Positions 6,903 through 16,310 of a DNA stretch of 64,000 nt are shown one piece after another. The stretch comes from Alphaproteobacteria bacterium (GTDB lineage: Bacteria; Pseudomonadota; Alphaproteobacteria; Rhizobiales; Rhizobiaceae). A program made the position numbers and the translations under genes. The notes beneath the pieces were generated by a model that was given only the letters and a program-made list of their open reading frames with translations, made no database searches and was not told where the DNA came from. The stretch is taken from the NCBI GenBank assembly GCA_016861165.1, contig BOKV01000005.1, forward strand, positions 1 through 64,000, read 5' to 3'. Each line of letters opens with the position of its first letter. Position 1 is the first letter of the stretch.

Positions 6903-8894
6903 CTATCGGCACCAGTAGAAATCGGGACCTGATCGCGCCCACTCCAACTCGGTCAGGCAGTAGCGTGTCGCCTGCCGGCCATGCCAGCGCGGCTGGCAGA
7001 CCTTGCAGGTGCGTGCCTCGACCGCCTTGGCCGGCGCCTCCGGTTTCGCCGGCGCGCGATCGGCCAGCGGCCGACACGTGGCGGCAAGGGACGTGCGCGC
7101 GCTCAGTGTCTCGTTGGTTCCGAGGCAGATCGTTTCGCGCTCGGTCGTGTTGGACAGCTTGCAGCTATAGCAGGTTCGGCTGTCAGAGTCGGCGGTTGGC
7201 CGGGAAGCCGGCTTTGCCTCGTCTCGCGGTTCCGCCGCCGGCTCCACGCTCGCCTCGCGCTCGATGCGCTCGCAGCGCCCGTTGCGCGCTTCCATGCCCT
7301 TGGCGCATTCGAGCGGACACACCCGTGCCGGCGTCGCCTTTAGCCGTTCGAGCAATTCACTGTCCGGCTCCAGCGCGGCAAGCTTGGTCCCCCGATGCCT
7401 GTGGAATTCCCTGAGCGCCTTTTCGCTTCCCCTGCCCCACTTGCCGTCAACGCGGCCGACGGAACAGCCGAGCCGGTTGAGTTCGGCTTGCACCGCGCGG
7501 ATCAGCTCGGTCGCGCCGGCCGGGACCTGTGGCACCGTTTCGGCCGGGTCGGTCGCCGACGGACCGAGGCTTGCCGCCTCCACTTCGGCTGTCGCATCGG
7601 GCGGCACCGGCGGGTCTGAGGGCGCCACCGGCGCGGATGGGGCGGACAAGGCCGACCGGTTCGCCAGGGCGGCCACCTGCTCGGGCGGGTCGGCAACGGC
7701 CTGCGACCCGGCGTCGGCGCTACGCATCTCGACCTTGGGCGGCGCCGGCTTCGCCGGTTCGCTCGCTGGAGCCTTGGCTGCAGAAAGCTCCTTGATGCGT
7801 AGCCTGGCGATGTCGGCGAAGGTGCCGTTCGGCCAGCGCTTCAGATACGCTTCAAAATAGCCGATCGAGGCCGCGCCCTTGATCGAGTCCCAGTAGGCGA
7901 TCTCGATCGAGCGTTCGGCTAGCGCGGGCTCGGATTCCCTGCCACTCGCTTTCGCCTCGAGGCTCGCGATCTTCAGCCGCGCCAGCGCCGCGAATGCGCC
8001 CTGCGGGTACTGCCGCAGATAGGCTTCGAAATAGCCCTTTTCGCCCAGGTCCTTGATCGAGTCCCAATAGGCGAGTTCGACAGCCCGGTCGGCCCGTTCC
8101 TGGACGTCGGCCTGCTGCCGGGCGACGTCCTCGACCAGCACCACGCGACCGGTGAGCGATGAATTGTCCCAAGGTACCTGCCGGCCTCCCGTCGCCTCCA
8201 GCACCGCATTGCGCACCAGGATCAGGTCGTCGGTGACACTCTGTCCCGGCGTGCCGAGATGTCTGAGCAGCCCGGCCGTGAACGGCGAGTTGCGGCCCTT
8301 GCCGTCGAAGGCGATATTGCCTGGTTGGGTGGCGAAGGCGATCAGCGAGCCGACGCCGGAGCCGATCTTGGCAAGCCCGCGCCCGACTGCACCCGAGCGG
8401 GTTCCCATCGAGCGGGCGAGGTTGTCGGCAAGCGGGTTGTCGCGGCAGGCGTCGAGAAAGATCAGGTTGACCTTGGTCGAGCGCTCCATCGCCGACAGCA
8501 CCAGGTCGATCGGCAGCGCCTCGAAATCGAGGTCGTTGTGGGAGGCGAGCCTGGCATCGACCGGGGCGATGTAGTTGGCCCCGCTCACCTGCAGGCCATG
8601 GCCGGCATAGAAGAACAACGCCATGCCGGCGCCATCGAGCTTGCCGATGAATTCGCGCACGGTCGCGCGCAGACGGGCCAGATCAAGGTCGATGCCGCTG
8701 ACGACCTCGAAGCCGAGCCCTTGCAACTTTTCCGCCATGTCGGTGGCATCGTTGTTCGGATTGGCAAGTGCCGGCACGTGCTCGTAGGCCGCATTGCCGA
8801 TGACCAGCGCCACGCGCCTCTCGGCTTGGGCGGGGAATGTCGTCAGAAGCAGAACGGCAAGACACGGGATCAGCAGGGAGCGTGGCCAGCCCAT
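6903..8894 (-). CDS. Exported caspase-like (C14) protein, long paralogue with Cys-rich tail
   Basis: A 663-residue paralogue of 4375-6030. It has a signal peptide (about residues 1-24, ending PAQA) and a caspase domain with RVALVIGNAAY, His99 in FFYAGHGLQ and Cys150 in LIFLDACRDNP. Two copies of a YWDSIK-GYFEAYL-P-G-FA repeat follow (about 275-370). A long Pro/Ala-rich linker leads to a peptidoglycan-binding-like module (VQAELNRLGCSVGRVDGKWG) and a tail with CYSCK and CKVCQ cysteine pairs. The caspase domains of the two paralogues are nearly identical through the active site, but their tails are unrelated. Export and the wall-binding-type module suggest a periplasmic role. Confidence 0.86.
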   Translation of the reverse strand: MGWPRSLLIPCLAVLLLTTFPAQAERRVALVIGNAAYEHVPALANPNNDATDMAEKLQGLGFEVVSGIDLDLARLRATVREFIGKLDGAGMALFFYAGHGLQVSGANYIAPVDARLASHNDLDFEALPIDLVLSAMERSTKVNLIFLDACRDNPLADNLARSMGTRSGAVGRGLAKIGSGVGSLIAFATQPGNIAFDGKGRNSPFTAGLLRHLGTPGQSVTDDLILVRNAVLEATGGRQVPWDNSSLTGRVVLVEDVARQQADVQERADRAVELAYWDSIKDLGEKGYFEAYLRQYPQGAFAALARLKIASLEAKASGRESEPALAERSIEIAYWDSIKGAASIGYFEAYLKRWPNGTFADIARLRIKELSAAKAPASEPAKPAPPKVEMRSADAGSQAVADPPEQVAALANRSALSAPSAPVAPSDPPVPPDATAEVEAASLGPSATDPAETVPQVPAGATELIRAVQAELNRLGCSVGRVDGKWGRGSEKALREFHRHRGTKLAALEPDSELLERLKATPARVCPLECAKGMEARNGRCERIEREASVEPAAEPRDEAKPASRPTADSDSRTCYSCKLSNTTERETICLGTNETLSARTSLAATCRPLADRAPAKPEAPAKAVEARTCKVCQPRWHGRQATRYCLTELEWARSGPDFYWCR

Positions 8895-9055
8895 CGCGTA
8901 TTCTCCGGTTGCCCCGCCGAAAACCTAGCACATCGAACGGTCGCGGCAAGCGCTGCCTCCGCGTCCACGCCGTGTCCGGCCCGATCCCGCCCGGACTTCT
9001 CCCGTGCGGCCGCGGGAGATTCCGTGTGCCGGCCATCCCGGCCTGCCTCGGTCGG

Positions 9056-10198
9056 TCAGTTCGCCGCCAGCCGCTCGTAGCGGTTGACGTGCGGCGGCGA
9101 TTTCAGCCAGTTCGCCGGTCCCTTCAGGCCGTCCTCGACGCCGGCCGCGAACAGCTTCTTCATGCGTTCCCGGTCGAAATCGAGACCTTCCTGGGCGAGC
9201 GGGATCGAGTCGGGAATGGCGGTCAGGTGGAACTTCGCCCCGACATTCCTGGCGAGCACGAAATTGCGGTAGATGGTGTCGTCCTGGATTTCGCGCATCA
9301 TCTCGGTGATCGACTTCTTGGCGATGTCGGCGAGGTTGGCCTTGACCGGCACGGAGGCGTTCTGGCGCACCGTGTTGCCGTTGATGATCATGTAGAGTTC
9401 CTTGGGCCGGCGCGTCTCGGGGAACATGAAACCCGACACCAGCACCGGCTCCTTGACGCCGCCATCGACATGGGCCTGGCGAAGCTGGATGCCGCGCTGC
9501 GGCTTGATGTAGACCGGCGCGAAATAGGCCGGCACGGCCGCCGAGGCGCGCAGCACCTTCTGGAAATGCAGCCGGCGGTCGGTGCGCCCGCCGGTGGCGA
9601 TCTCGCCCATGTCCCAGATCACCAGTTCGCCGGCGTCGAGATTGGTCGTCGCCACATAGAGGCGCCGGCCCCTGGCGTGCTCGGCCGCCAACTTCTGCAG
9701 CACCTCGTCGGTGACGAACTCCTCGATCTGTGCCTTCAGCGGCCCGTTGTCGTAGAGCGACTCGCCGAACAGGCCGTCGAGCCCGCGCTTGCGGAAGATC
9801 TTGTCGTTGCTCTGCGTGGTGTAGAAGCGTTCCAGTTCCCCGTCATATTCTGGCCCGAGGAAGGCGAGCACGGCCATCAGCGCGCCGGTCGAAACGCCGG
9901 TGACCACGTCGAACTGCGGCCGGTTGCCGCCGCGCGTCCAGCCGACCAGCACGCCCGCTCCGTAGGCGCCGTCGGCACCGCCGGCCGACAGCGCCAGAAC
10001 GGTATGGACGCCATCATCGTCGTGCGCGGCGACACGGACCGGCAGCGCCTGGTCGGGCGAAGCGTTGGGGTCGACCGCCTCCATCGGCAGCAGCGTGCGC
10101 GTCGCCACCGCCTCCTTCGGGCGCGAGGCGCATGCCGCCACCGTCAATACCAGCATGACGGCCACCGCCGCGCGGATGGCCCTCCCACGTCCGTCCAT
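9056..10198 (-). CDS. Patatin-like phospholipase, lipoprotein
   Basis: 380 residues. The N-terminus has a lipoprotein signal with lipobox-like LTVAAC, so the mature protein would be anchored by Cys at about residue 23. The patatin domain shows an oxyanion-type glycine stretch (LSAGGADGAYGAG), the nucleophile elbow GVSTGA in place of GxSxG, and the catalytic Asp motif VDGGV. Family members are lipid acyl hydrolases using a Ser-Asp dyad. The ATG at 10198 is taken because the signal peptide starts there. The neighbouring caspase-like operon runs in the same direction after a 161-bp gap, but co-transcription is not evident. Confidence 0.87.
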   Translation of the reverse strand: MDGRGRAIRAAVAVMLVLTVAACASRPKEAVATRTLLPMEAVDPNASPDQALPVRVAAHDDDGVHTVLALSAGGADGAYGAGVLVGWTRGGNRPQFDVVTGVSTGALMAVLAFLGPEYDGELERFYTTQSNDKIFRKRGLDGLFGESLYDNGPLKAQIEEFVTDEVLQKLAAEHARGRRLYVATTNLDAGELVIWDMGEIATGGRTDRRLHFQKVLRASAAVPAYFAPVYIKPQRGIQLRQAHVDGGVKEPVLVSGFMFPETRRPKELYMIINGNTVRQNASVPVKANLADIAKKSITEMMREIQDDTIYRNFVLARNVGAKFHLTAIPDSIPLAQEGLDFDRERMKKLFAAGVEDGLKGPANWLKSPPHVNRYERLAAN

Positions 10199-10490
10199 GA
10201 CGCCTTCCTGTCGCCGGGGTTCTTCGCGACCCCTTGCCACCGGGCAGCCACTCTACAGGAAAAGCGTTAAGAACCGAAGATGCTCCGGCGACGACGTTTA
10301 CATTTGGTTAACCATGTCGCCCGCCTGCGGTGCGCGGCCAGCCGCAGGGGGTTGCGCGGGCCGAGGCCGGGCGGCGTGGTCGGCATGCGGCGGCTCGTGG
10401 CGGCGCTGCGGCACATTGTGCGCCGGCCGCGCATTGACTCGCCGGCTCCGATCGGCTTGCTTCGCCTCGGCTAGGCAACCAGAGGCGCGC

Positions 10491-10976
10491 ATGGACGATA
10501 CCCGCTCCGGCTTCCGCTACTATGATGATTTCGCCGAAGGCGAGGTGATAGACCTTGGCAGCTACGCCGTAACGGCAGAGGAAATCATTGAATTCGCCGA
10601 AGAATTCGATCCTGCCCCGTTTCATCTGAGCGAGGAGGGCGGACGCGCCTCGCTGCTCGGCCGGCTTTCGGCTTCGGGCTGGCACACCTGCGCCATGACC
10701 ATGCGCATGCTGTATGATCACCTGCTCGCCAACTCGTCCGGACAAGGTTCACCCGGCATCGACGAGGCGCGCTGGCTCGCTCCCGTGGTGCCGGGCGACA
10801 CGCTGACCGGCCGGGCGACAGTGCTTTCCCGGCGGCTTTCGGCCTCGCGCCCGGGTATCGGCCTCGTCCGCTTCCGCTTCGACTATTTTACCGAAGGCGA
10901 CAAGCCGGTATTGACCATGGTCAACTCGATCATGTTCGCCGCCCGCGACACGGCCGGCGCGGAGCCGGCGCGATGA
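10491..10976 (+). CDS. MaoC family dehydratase
   Basis: 161 residues with a hot-dog fold pattern. It has YYDDFAEGEVIDLG at the N-terminus, then VTAEEIIEFAEEFDPAPFHL, the hydratase motif with catalytic Asp/His. LSASGWHTCAMTMRM and the RWLAPVVPGDTLTG strand follow. Members hydrate enoyl-CoA or act as (R)-specific hydratases. The start ATG at 10491 fits the family N-terminus. It overlaps the next MaoC gene by 4 bp, so the two are translationally coupled and may form a heterodimer or a fused-like dimer. Confidence 0.88.
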   Translation: MDDTRSGFRYYDDFAEGEVIDLGSYAVTAEEIIEFAEEFDPAPFHLSEEGGRASLLGRLSASGWHTCAMTMRMLYDHLLANSSGQGSPGIDEARWLAPVVPGDTLTGRATVLSRRLSASRPGIGLVRFRFDYFTEGDKPVLTMVNSIMFAARDTAGAEPAR

Positions 10977-11446
10977 AGCTGCCGCCGTTCTTCGAGGCCG
11001 ACCATCGCGCGCGGCTCGGCAGCCACACCTTCAGCCGTGCCGAGATCATCCGTTTTGCCACCAGGTTCGATCCGCAGCGCTTCCACGTCGACGAGGAGGC
11101 CGCCCGCCACAGCGTGCTCGGCGGGCTGTGCGCCTCCGGCTGGCACACGGCGGCGGTGTGGATGCGCAAGCAGCGCGACTGGAGCGCGGCGGCGCTGGCC
11201 GATTGGGTCGGCGCCGGCAATCCGCCCTTCGAGATCGGCCCCTCGCCCGGCTTCGACAATCTGCGCTGGATGCGGCCGGTCTATGTCGACGACACCATCG
11301 CCTACTTCAACACGACCCGGGCCTGCCGCCCCTCGGCATCGCGGCCCGGCTGGTACGTGTTCACCGGCTTTCAGGAAGGACTCAACCAGAAAGGCGAGCC
11401 GGTCTTCTCCTTCGACAGCATCGGCTTCATGAAGTTCCCGGCCTGA
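10973..11446 (+). CDS. MaoC family dehydratase, second paralogue
   Basis: 157 residues, also hot-dog MaoC-like. It has HTFSRAEIIRFATRFDPQRFHV (the Asp/His active-site motif), then GGLCASGWHTAAVWMRKQ, and a 'NLRWMRPVYVDDTIAYFN' strand. Its start overlaps the stop of the first MaoC gene (ATGA), and the two share the same layout. They may be complementary halves of one dimer, as in double hot-dog enzymes. The substrate is unknown. Confidence 0.88.
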   Translation: MKLPPFFEADHRARLGSHTFSRAEIIRFATRFDPQRFHVDEEAARHSVLGGLCASGWHTAAVWMRKQRDWSAAALADWVGAGNPPFEIGPSPGFDNLRWMRPVYVDDTIAYFNTTRACRPSASRPGWYVFTGFQEGLNQKGEPVFSFDSIGFMKFPA

Positions 11447-11472
11447 GGTTGGCCCGTCGCCGCGCCGCGGCT

Positions 11473-12324
11473 TTACGGCACCGCATCGGACACAACGCGC
11501 GGCACGATCAGGAGGTCGGTGATGCCGCGCCGGATCAGGTGTGAACTGACGCTGCCGAGGATGCCGCGCGCCACTATCCGTCGCGCATGCGAGGAGACCA
11601 CCACGAGGTCGCAGCCCGACTCCTGCGCGTGCCTGGTGATCGCCACTGCCGGCGGATCATCGACGATGGCGATGTCGGCCATGAGCGGCGCACTCGCGAT
11701 CTGGGCGGTGAGGCGCGCGCGCGCCTGGCGCGCCACCTCGGCGCGGTAGTCGTCGATCGCCTGGCGGTCGATGCCGGCATAATACATCAGGCCGGTCGCC
11801 GAGGTATCGATGGCATGGAGCAGCGTCGTTCTGGCCGGGGCATCGCTACCAAAGCTGGCCAGCGCCTCGAGCAACTCCGGCCCTTCCATGCTTTCAACCC
11901 CGGCGAGCGCATGCTGGTAAGGGGGCGCGCCGGCTGTCCGCGCGATCAGCACCGGCACGGCCGAGACGCGGATGAGCCGTTCGACGGTGGTATCGCTGAT
12001 GATGTCGCGCAGCACGCCGCGCCGATGGTCGCCAACAACGACCAAGTCGGCATGAGCGGCACTGGCCGCCCGGTGGATGGCCAGGAATACGTCGCCGGAG
12101 GCGACTTCGTGGCGACCGCCCACGCGTTCGAGCATCGTGGATTGCTCGGCGAGCATGTCGTTGGCCTCGGCCAGCCTTCGCTCAACCACCGGTCGCGGCA
12201 GGCTGTCGTCGACGGCATGCACGACCAGCAGCGCTGCCCCGGTCGCGGCCGCGAGCGCTGCGGCGCGGTCGATCGCGGCGACGCTGCGCTGCGAGAAATC
12301 GGTGGCGGCAACAATTGTCTTCAT
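11473..12324 (-). CDS. Universal stress protein, two Usp domains
   Basis: 283 residues. It starts MKTIVAATDFSQRSVAAIDRA, the canonical UspA N-terminus. An ADLVVVGDHRRG strand closes the first domain. The second domain ends with CDLVVVSSHARRIVARGILGSVSSHLIRRG, a G-2x-G-9x-G-S/T nucleotide-binding pattern. It overlaps the antiporter gene by 4 bp, so the two are translated together. A role in regulating or responding to the transporter under stress is inferred from this. Confidence 0.88.
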   Translation of the reverse strand: MKTIVAATDFSQRSVAAIDRAAALAAATGAALLVVHAVDDSLPRPVVERRLAEANDMLAEQSTMLERVGGRHEVASGDVFLAIHRAASAAHADLVVVGDHRRGVLRDIISDTTVERLIRVSAVPVLIARTAGAPPYQHALAGVESMEGPELLEALASFGSDAPARTTLLHAIDTSATGLMYYAGIDRQAIDDYRAEVARQARARLTAQIASAPLMADIAIVDDPPAVAITRHAQESGCDLVVVSSHARRIVARGILGSVSSHLIRRGITDLLIVPRVVSDAVP

Positions 12325-14009
12325 TTCTCGGATTTCTCCCGTTGTGCTGGTGCCGGCTCGTCCTCGAGATCTGATATCTGCTTGGCGGCGGCGATGGCGG
12401 CCTCGTCGAACGGATGCAGAACCAGGTCGACGACGCCTTCCTCCTCGAGCCGGCGCTCCTCGGCCTCGTCGCGCGCGGTGATGGCAACGCGCCCTGCGAA
12501 CCGGTGCGTGCGGATGGCCGCCATCAGGCCGCTGCGCGGGTCTGTCTCGGTCAACGCGATCGTTCCGTAGGGCACCGCCAGCACCACCCAGCGCGCCTGC
12601 GTCAACGGCAGCTCGGCCCAGAACTCCGGCTCGGTCACGTCGCCGTAGCGCACATCACGGCCTTCGAGGGCCAGGCCGCGCACCGCGCGCGGGTCGAGAT
12701 CGACGCCGAGCACGCGGAACCCGGCATCATCAAGGCGTCGCATGAGCTGGGCGCCGAAACGACCGAGACCGAAGATGATGACGTCGGTGGCGGGTCGGTG
12801 GTCCTCGCCGTCGGTCGGTTCCCGCCAGCCGCCGAAATCGAACGGCCGCAGCAGCGGCCGCGCCCAGAGATGAAGTTCATGCGAATAGGTGATCATGTAG
12901 ACCGACAACGCGATGGTCACCAGCCCGACCAGCGTCACCAGACCCACGGCGGAAGCATCGACGTGGCCGATGCTGAACCCCATCGCCATGAAGATCAGCG
13001 AGAACTCCGAAATCTGCGCCACCGTCAGCCCGGCAAGGAAGCCGGTGCGGGCACGATAGCCCATCCACGCCATGATCAGGATGACGATCAGCGGGTTGCC
13101 GATCAGCACGAACAGCGAGAAGACAACGGCCCGCGACAAATCGGCCCCGAGCGCCGACAGGTCGAGTGCGGCGCCGATCGAAAGGAAGAAGAAAAGAAGC
13201 AGGAAATCCCTGAGCGCGGCCAGCCGCGCCGATACCATGTCGCGATAGGGCGTCGAGCCGATCGACACGCCGGCCGCCAGTCCGCCTAGTTCCTTGCCCA
13301 GTCCGACGATGTCGCCGATCGCCGCCGCGGTCGCCGCCCAGCCGATGGCGGCGATGACCAGCAGTTCCGGCGTGCGCGCCAGCCGCGCCATCAGCGGATC
13401 GGCGACATAGCGCACGAAGATGACGAGTGCCGCCACCACTGCCGCCAGCGAGGCAAGCACCGACCACAGACCGCCGTCGGTGGCCTCCACCGTCCCGATG
13501 CCGATCGTTGACAGCACCACCATGGCGATCACAACGACGATGTCCTGGACGATCAGGAAGCCGAGCGCGATGCGGCCGTGCAGGGTTTCCAGTTCGCGCT
13601 TGTCGCTCAGCAGCTTGACGATGATGATGGTCGAGGAAAAGGTGAGCGCCACTGCCACGTAGAGGCTGGTTACGGCGTCAAGGCCGAGCGCCAGGCCAAT
13701 GAAGAAGCCAATGCCGGCGGTGAACACGACCTGGCCGAGTCCGGTGGCGAGCGCCACCGGCCCGAGGGTGCGCACCAGGCGCCAGTCGAGTTTCAGCCCG
13801 ACCAGGAAAAGCAGCAGCGCGACGCCGAGTTCGGCGAGGAACCTGATCTGGCTGCCGGTCTCGGCGCTGCTGTCGAAGAACGCGGCGGCCAGGATGCCGA
13901 CGGCAATGAAGCTTACTATGACCGGCTGGCGCAGGGCGGCGCCGAGAAGGCCGATCGCCGCCGCCGCCAGCAGCAGCCATGCGATTTCATGGAAGACCAC
14001 GTCGGTCAT
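12321..14009 (-). CDS. CPA2 family cation:proton antiporter with TrkA-N domain
   Basis: 562 residues. A dozen or so hydrophobic segments fill residues 1-400. They include 'DAVTSLYVAVALTFSSTIII', the GFLIVQDIVVV segment typical of KefB/C, and LGKELGGLAAGVSIGS. A C-terminal RCK/TrkA-N Rossmann domain begins VIIFGLGRFGAQLMRRL. The protein would exchange K+ or Na+ for H+ at the inner membrane, gated by nucleotide or glutathione-type ligands. Start ATG 14009; the upstream open frame is not supported. The Usp gene overlaps its end by 4 bp. Confidence 0.88.
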   Translation of the reverse strand: MTDVVFHEIAWLLLAAAAIGLLGAALRQPVIVSFIAVGILAAAFFDSSAETGSQIRFLAELGVALLLFLVGLKLDWRLVRTLGPVALATGLGQVVFTAGIGFFIGLALGLDAVTSLYVAVALTFSSTIIIVKLLSDKRELETLHGRIALGFLIVQDIVVVIAMVVLSTIGIGTVEATDGGLWSVLASLAAVVAALVIFVRYVADPLMARLARTPELLVIAAIGWAATAAAIGDIVGLGKELGGLAAGVSIGSTPYRDMVSARLAALRDFLLLFFFLSIGAALDLSALGADLSRAVVFSLFVLIGNPLIVILIMAWMGYRARTGFLAGLTVAQISEFSLIFMAMGFSIGHVDASAVGLVTLVGLVTIALSVYMITYSHELHLWARPLLRPFDFGGWREPTDGEDHRPATDVIIFGLGRFGAQLMRRLDDAGFRVLGVDLDPRAVRGLALEGRDVRYGDVTEPEFWAELPLTQARWVVLAVPYGTIALTETDPRSGLMAAIRTHRFAGRVAITARDEAEERRLEEEGVVDLVLHPFDEAAIAAAKQISDLEDEPAPAQREKSEK

Positions 14010-14255
14010 CGTCGCTTCCTGCCACCTTGCGATCCTTTCCCTCGGAACCAGCCCGCAACCTACCATATACGGCATTTGCCGGCAGGCACGCCGAAACGGA
14101 CGGTCCGCCGCGGCAATGTACCATCGGGACCCGTCGCTTTTGTCTGATGCGAGGTCGCGCCCGGTGCAGCGCGCCAATGGCGTTTGCAACAATGTCGCGC
14201 CCGGAACAGGATTGCACAGGCTGCTTGACGCCATGCCCGGCCGAGGGAGGGGCGA

Positions 14256-14567
14256 TTGGCTGATCTGATCGTCGTCTACTGGCGCGATATCCCCGCCCAG
14301 GTGACCGTGAAGCAGGGTCGCCGGACGGCCAGGCGCGAACTGTCGCGGCGCTTTGTCGAGGCGATCGACATGTGCGCCATGCGGGTCGGGCTCACCGGCA
14401 CCGACGCCTACCTGGCCGAATGGCGGCGCGGCGAGCCGCGCCCGGTCTCCGACGACCTCGAGCAGGAAGCCGAGGCCGCCGCCGCGGCGATCGAGGCGGC
14501 CTACCCGCGCGAACGGCTGGTGGCACTGGTCAAGGCCGGCGGCCACGACGCTTCTGCCGAGGCGTGA
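14256..14567 (+). CDS. 'Virulence factor' family small protein (methyl-transfer accessory)
   Basis: 103 residues beginning MADLIVVYWRDIPAQVTVKQ. This is the signature of the small Pfam family named 'virulence factor', whose function is not established. The start is a TTG at 14256, placed 4-5 bases after the purine-rich GAGGGAGGGGCGA. Its members are commonly met next to the MTHFR-type genes that follow here. The MTHFR_C-like gene begins 5 bp after its stop, so it is the first gene of that operon. Confidence 0.8.
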   Translation: MADLIVVYWRDIPAQVTVKQGRRTARRELSRRFVEAIDMCAMRVGLTGTDAYLAEWRRGEPRPVSDDLEQEAEAAAAAIEAAYPRERLVALVKAGGHDASAEA

Positions 14568-14572
14568 CGGCG

Positions 14573-15160
14573 ATGAGCAAGCCCGAAGCGTCCGTCGTCA
14601 CCCAGGCCACGAAGGTGGCGCTCGCCCGGCCGCGAAGCGACTACCGGCCGGCCGGTGTCAGCCCGTCGCGGCGCCAGCGCCGGCGCTACACCATCCGCCT
14701 GTGGTCGGTGCGCCATTCGCGCCTGCTCGAATGGGTCTATGCCCATTTCGCCGACCTGTTCCTGAAACTGCATCCGCTTTGGCGCGCCGTCGGCTACCAG
14801 CGGGCCGAGGCGCCGGTCACCTTCGTCGAGCGCCGGGTCAAGGGCCTCCTGTTCGACTGCCGCATGTGCGGCCAGTGCATCCTGTCCTCGACCGGCATGA
14901 CCTGCCCGATGAACTGCCCCAAGCAGCTGCGCAACGGCCCGTGCGGCGGCGTGCGCGCCAACGGCAATTGCGAGGTCGAGCCGGACATGCCCTGCGTCTG
15001 GGTGCAGGCCTGGAACGGCGCCCGGCAGATGCGCCAGGGCGTCGAGAACCTGATGAACGTGCAGCCGCCGGTCGACCAGTCGCTGCGCGAGACCTCGGCC
15101 TGGCTGCGCGTCACCGCGCTCGCCGCCGGGGCCGAGGCGCGCCGGGAGGTTTCGCCATGA
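14573..15160 (+). CDS. Methylenetetrahydrofolate reductase C-terminal Cys-rich protein
   Basis: 195 residues. The C-terminal half holds the MTHFR_C cysteine array: CRMCGQCILSSTGMTCP, then MNCPKQLRNGPCGG, NCEVEPDMPCVW. These cysteines likely bind Fe-S or Zn and supply electrons to or from the flavoprotein partner. The N-terminal half is basic, with an amphipathic WVYAHFADLFLKLHPLW helix. Its stop overlaps the reductase gene by 4 bp, which fits a two-subunit enzyme. Confidence 0.85.
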   Translation: MSKPEASVVTQATKVALARPRSDYRPAGVSPSRRQRRRYTIRLWSVRHSRLLEWVYAHFADLFLKLHPLWRAVGYQRAEAPVTFVERRVKGLLFDCRMCGQCILSSTGMTCPMNCPKQLRNGPCGGVRANGNCEVEPDMPCVWVQAWNGARQMRQGVENLMNVQPPVDQSLRETSAWLRVTALAAGAEARREVSP

Positions 15161-16260
15161 TCGCGCGCCAGTCCGACGAGCATCCCCACGGCGTCGACCT
15201 GCCGCTCGACCCCCTGCCCGGCCATTCCTCGCGCGGCCGCCTTGAACGCGTGCTCCGGCGCGGCGAGTTCGCGGTGACCGCCGAATTGAACCCGCCCGAC
15301 AGCGCCAACCCGCAGGACGTCTACGAGCGCGCCTCCGTCTTCGACGGCTGGGTCGACGGCATCAACGCCGTCGACGCCTCCGGCGCCAACTGCCACATGT
15401 CGTCGGTCGGCATCTGCGCCCTGCTGACCCGCATGGGCTATGCCCCGATCATGCAGATCGCCTGCCGCGACCGCAACCGCATCGCCATCCAGGGCGACGT
15501 GCTCGGCGCTTCCGCCATGGGTGTTGCCAACATCCTGTGCCTGACCGGCGACGGCGTCCAGTGCGGCGACCAGCCCGGCGCCAGGCCGGTCTTCGACTTC
15601 GACTGCATGAGCCTGCTGGCGACAATCCGCTCGATGCGCGACGAGGCGAAATTCCTGTCCGGCCGCAAGCTGACGACGGCGCCGGCCGTGTTCCTCGGCG
15701 CCGCCATCAACCCGTTCGCGCCGCCCCACGATTTCCGTCCGCTGCGGCTCAGGAAGAAGATCGAGGCCGGCGCCCAGTTCGTCCAGAGCCAGTACTGCTA
15801 CGACGTCGCGATGTTCCGCGACTACATGGCGCGGGTGCGCGACCTCGGGCTCGACCGGCAATGTTTCATCATGTGCGGGGTGGGACCGCTGGCCTCCGCC
15901 CGCACCGCCCGCTGGATGCGCGCCAACGTGCCGGGCGTCCACATTCCCGATGCGGTCATCGCCCGCCTGGAGGGGGCCGAGGACCAGAAGCGCGAGGGCC
16001 GCCAGATCTGCATCGACATCATCGACGAGGTCAAGGAGATCGAGGGCGTGGCCGGCATCCACGTCATGGCCTACCGCCAGGAGGAGTTGGTCGCCGAGAT
16101 CGTCGCCGAATCGGGCGTGCTGAAGGGCCGCCGGCCATGGAAGCGCGAGGCCCGCATCGACGAACGCCAGGTCGTCGAGCGGCTCGGCGAACTGCTCGAC
16201 CGCGACGCGATCTCGCCGCAGGACATGGCAGAGAAGGCGCTGCTCAACGATGACGCCTGA
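15157..16260 (+). CDS. Methylenetetrahydrofolate reductase (MetF-like)
   Basis: 367 residues. The TIM-barrel flavoprotein family is recognised from EFAVTAELNPPDSANPQDVY at the N-terminus, then MGVANILCLTGDGVQCGDQP, LGAAINPFAPP, EAGAQFVQSQYCYDVAMFRDYM, and FIMCGVGPL. It interconverts 5-methyl-THF and 5,10-methylene-THF. In this pathway it probably runs in the oxidative direction to use methyl groups taken from amines. Start ATG 15157 overlaps the preceding gene by 4 bp. A SahR-like dyad lies between its stop and the next gene. Confidence 0.9.
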   Translation: MIARQSDEHPHGVDLPLDPLPGHSSRGRLERVLRRGEFAVTAELNPPDSANPQDVYERASVFDGWVDGINAVDASGANCHMSSVGICALLTRMGYAPIMQIACRDRNRIAIQGDVLGASAMGVANILCLTGDGVQCGDQPGARPVFDFDCMSLLATIRSMRDEAKFLSGRKLTTAPAVFLGAAINPFAPPHDFRPLRLRKKIEAGAQFVQSQYCYDVAMFRDYMARVRDLGLDRQCFIMCGVGPLASARTARWMRANVPGVHIPDAVIARLEGAEDQKREGRQICIDIIDEVKEIEGVAGIHVMAYRQEELVAEIVAESGVLKGRRPWKREARIDERQVVERLGELLDRDAISPQDMAEKALLNDDA

Positions 16261-16310
16261 CCGCGCGTCCTGCGCGCGTCCGGCCGATAGTTGAATTCAT
16301 CCATATAACG

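Noticed and set aside
4375-10198. CBASS- or gasdermin-like defence system from caspase-like and patatin proteins
   Set aside because: All have signal peptides or a lipobox, and there is no nucleotidyltransferase, pore-forming or other immune gene near them.
10298-10313. Second CtrA-like box (TTTA-N7-TTAAC) between the patatin and MaoC genes
   Set aside because: The first half departs from the consensus and it is 178 bp from the next start.
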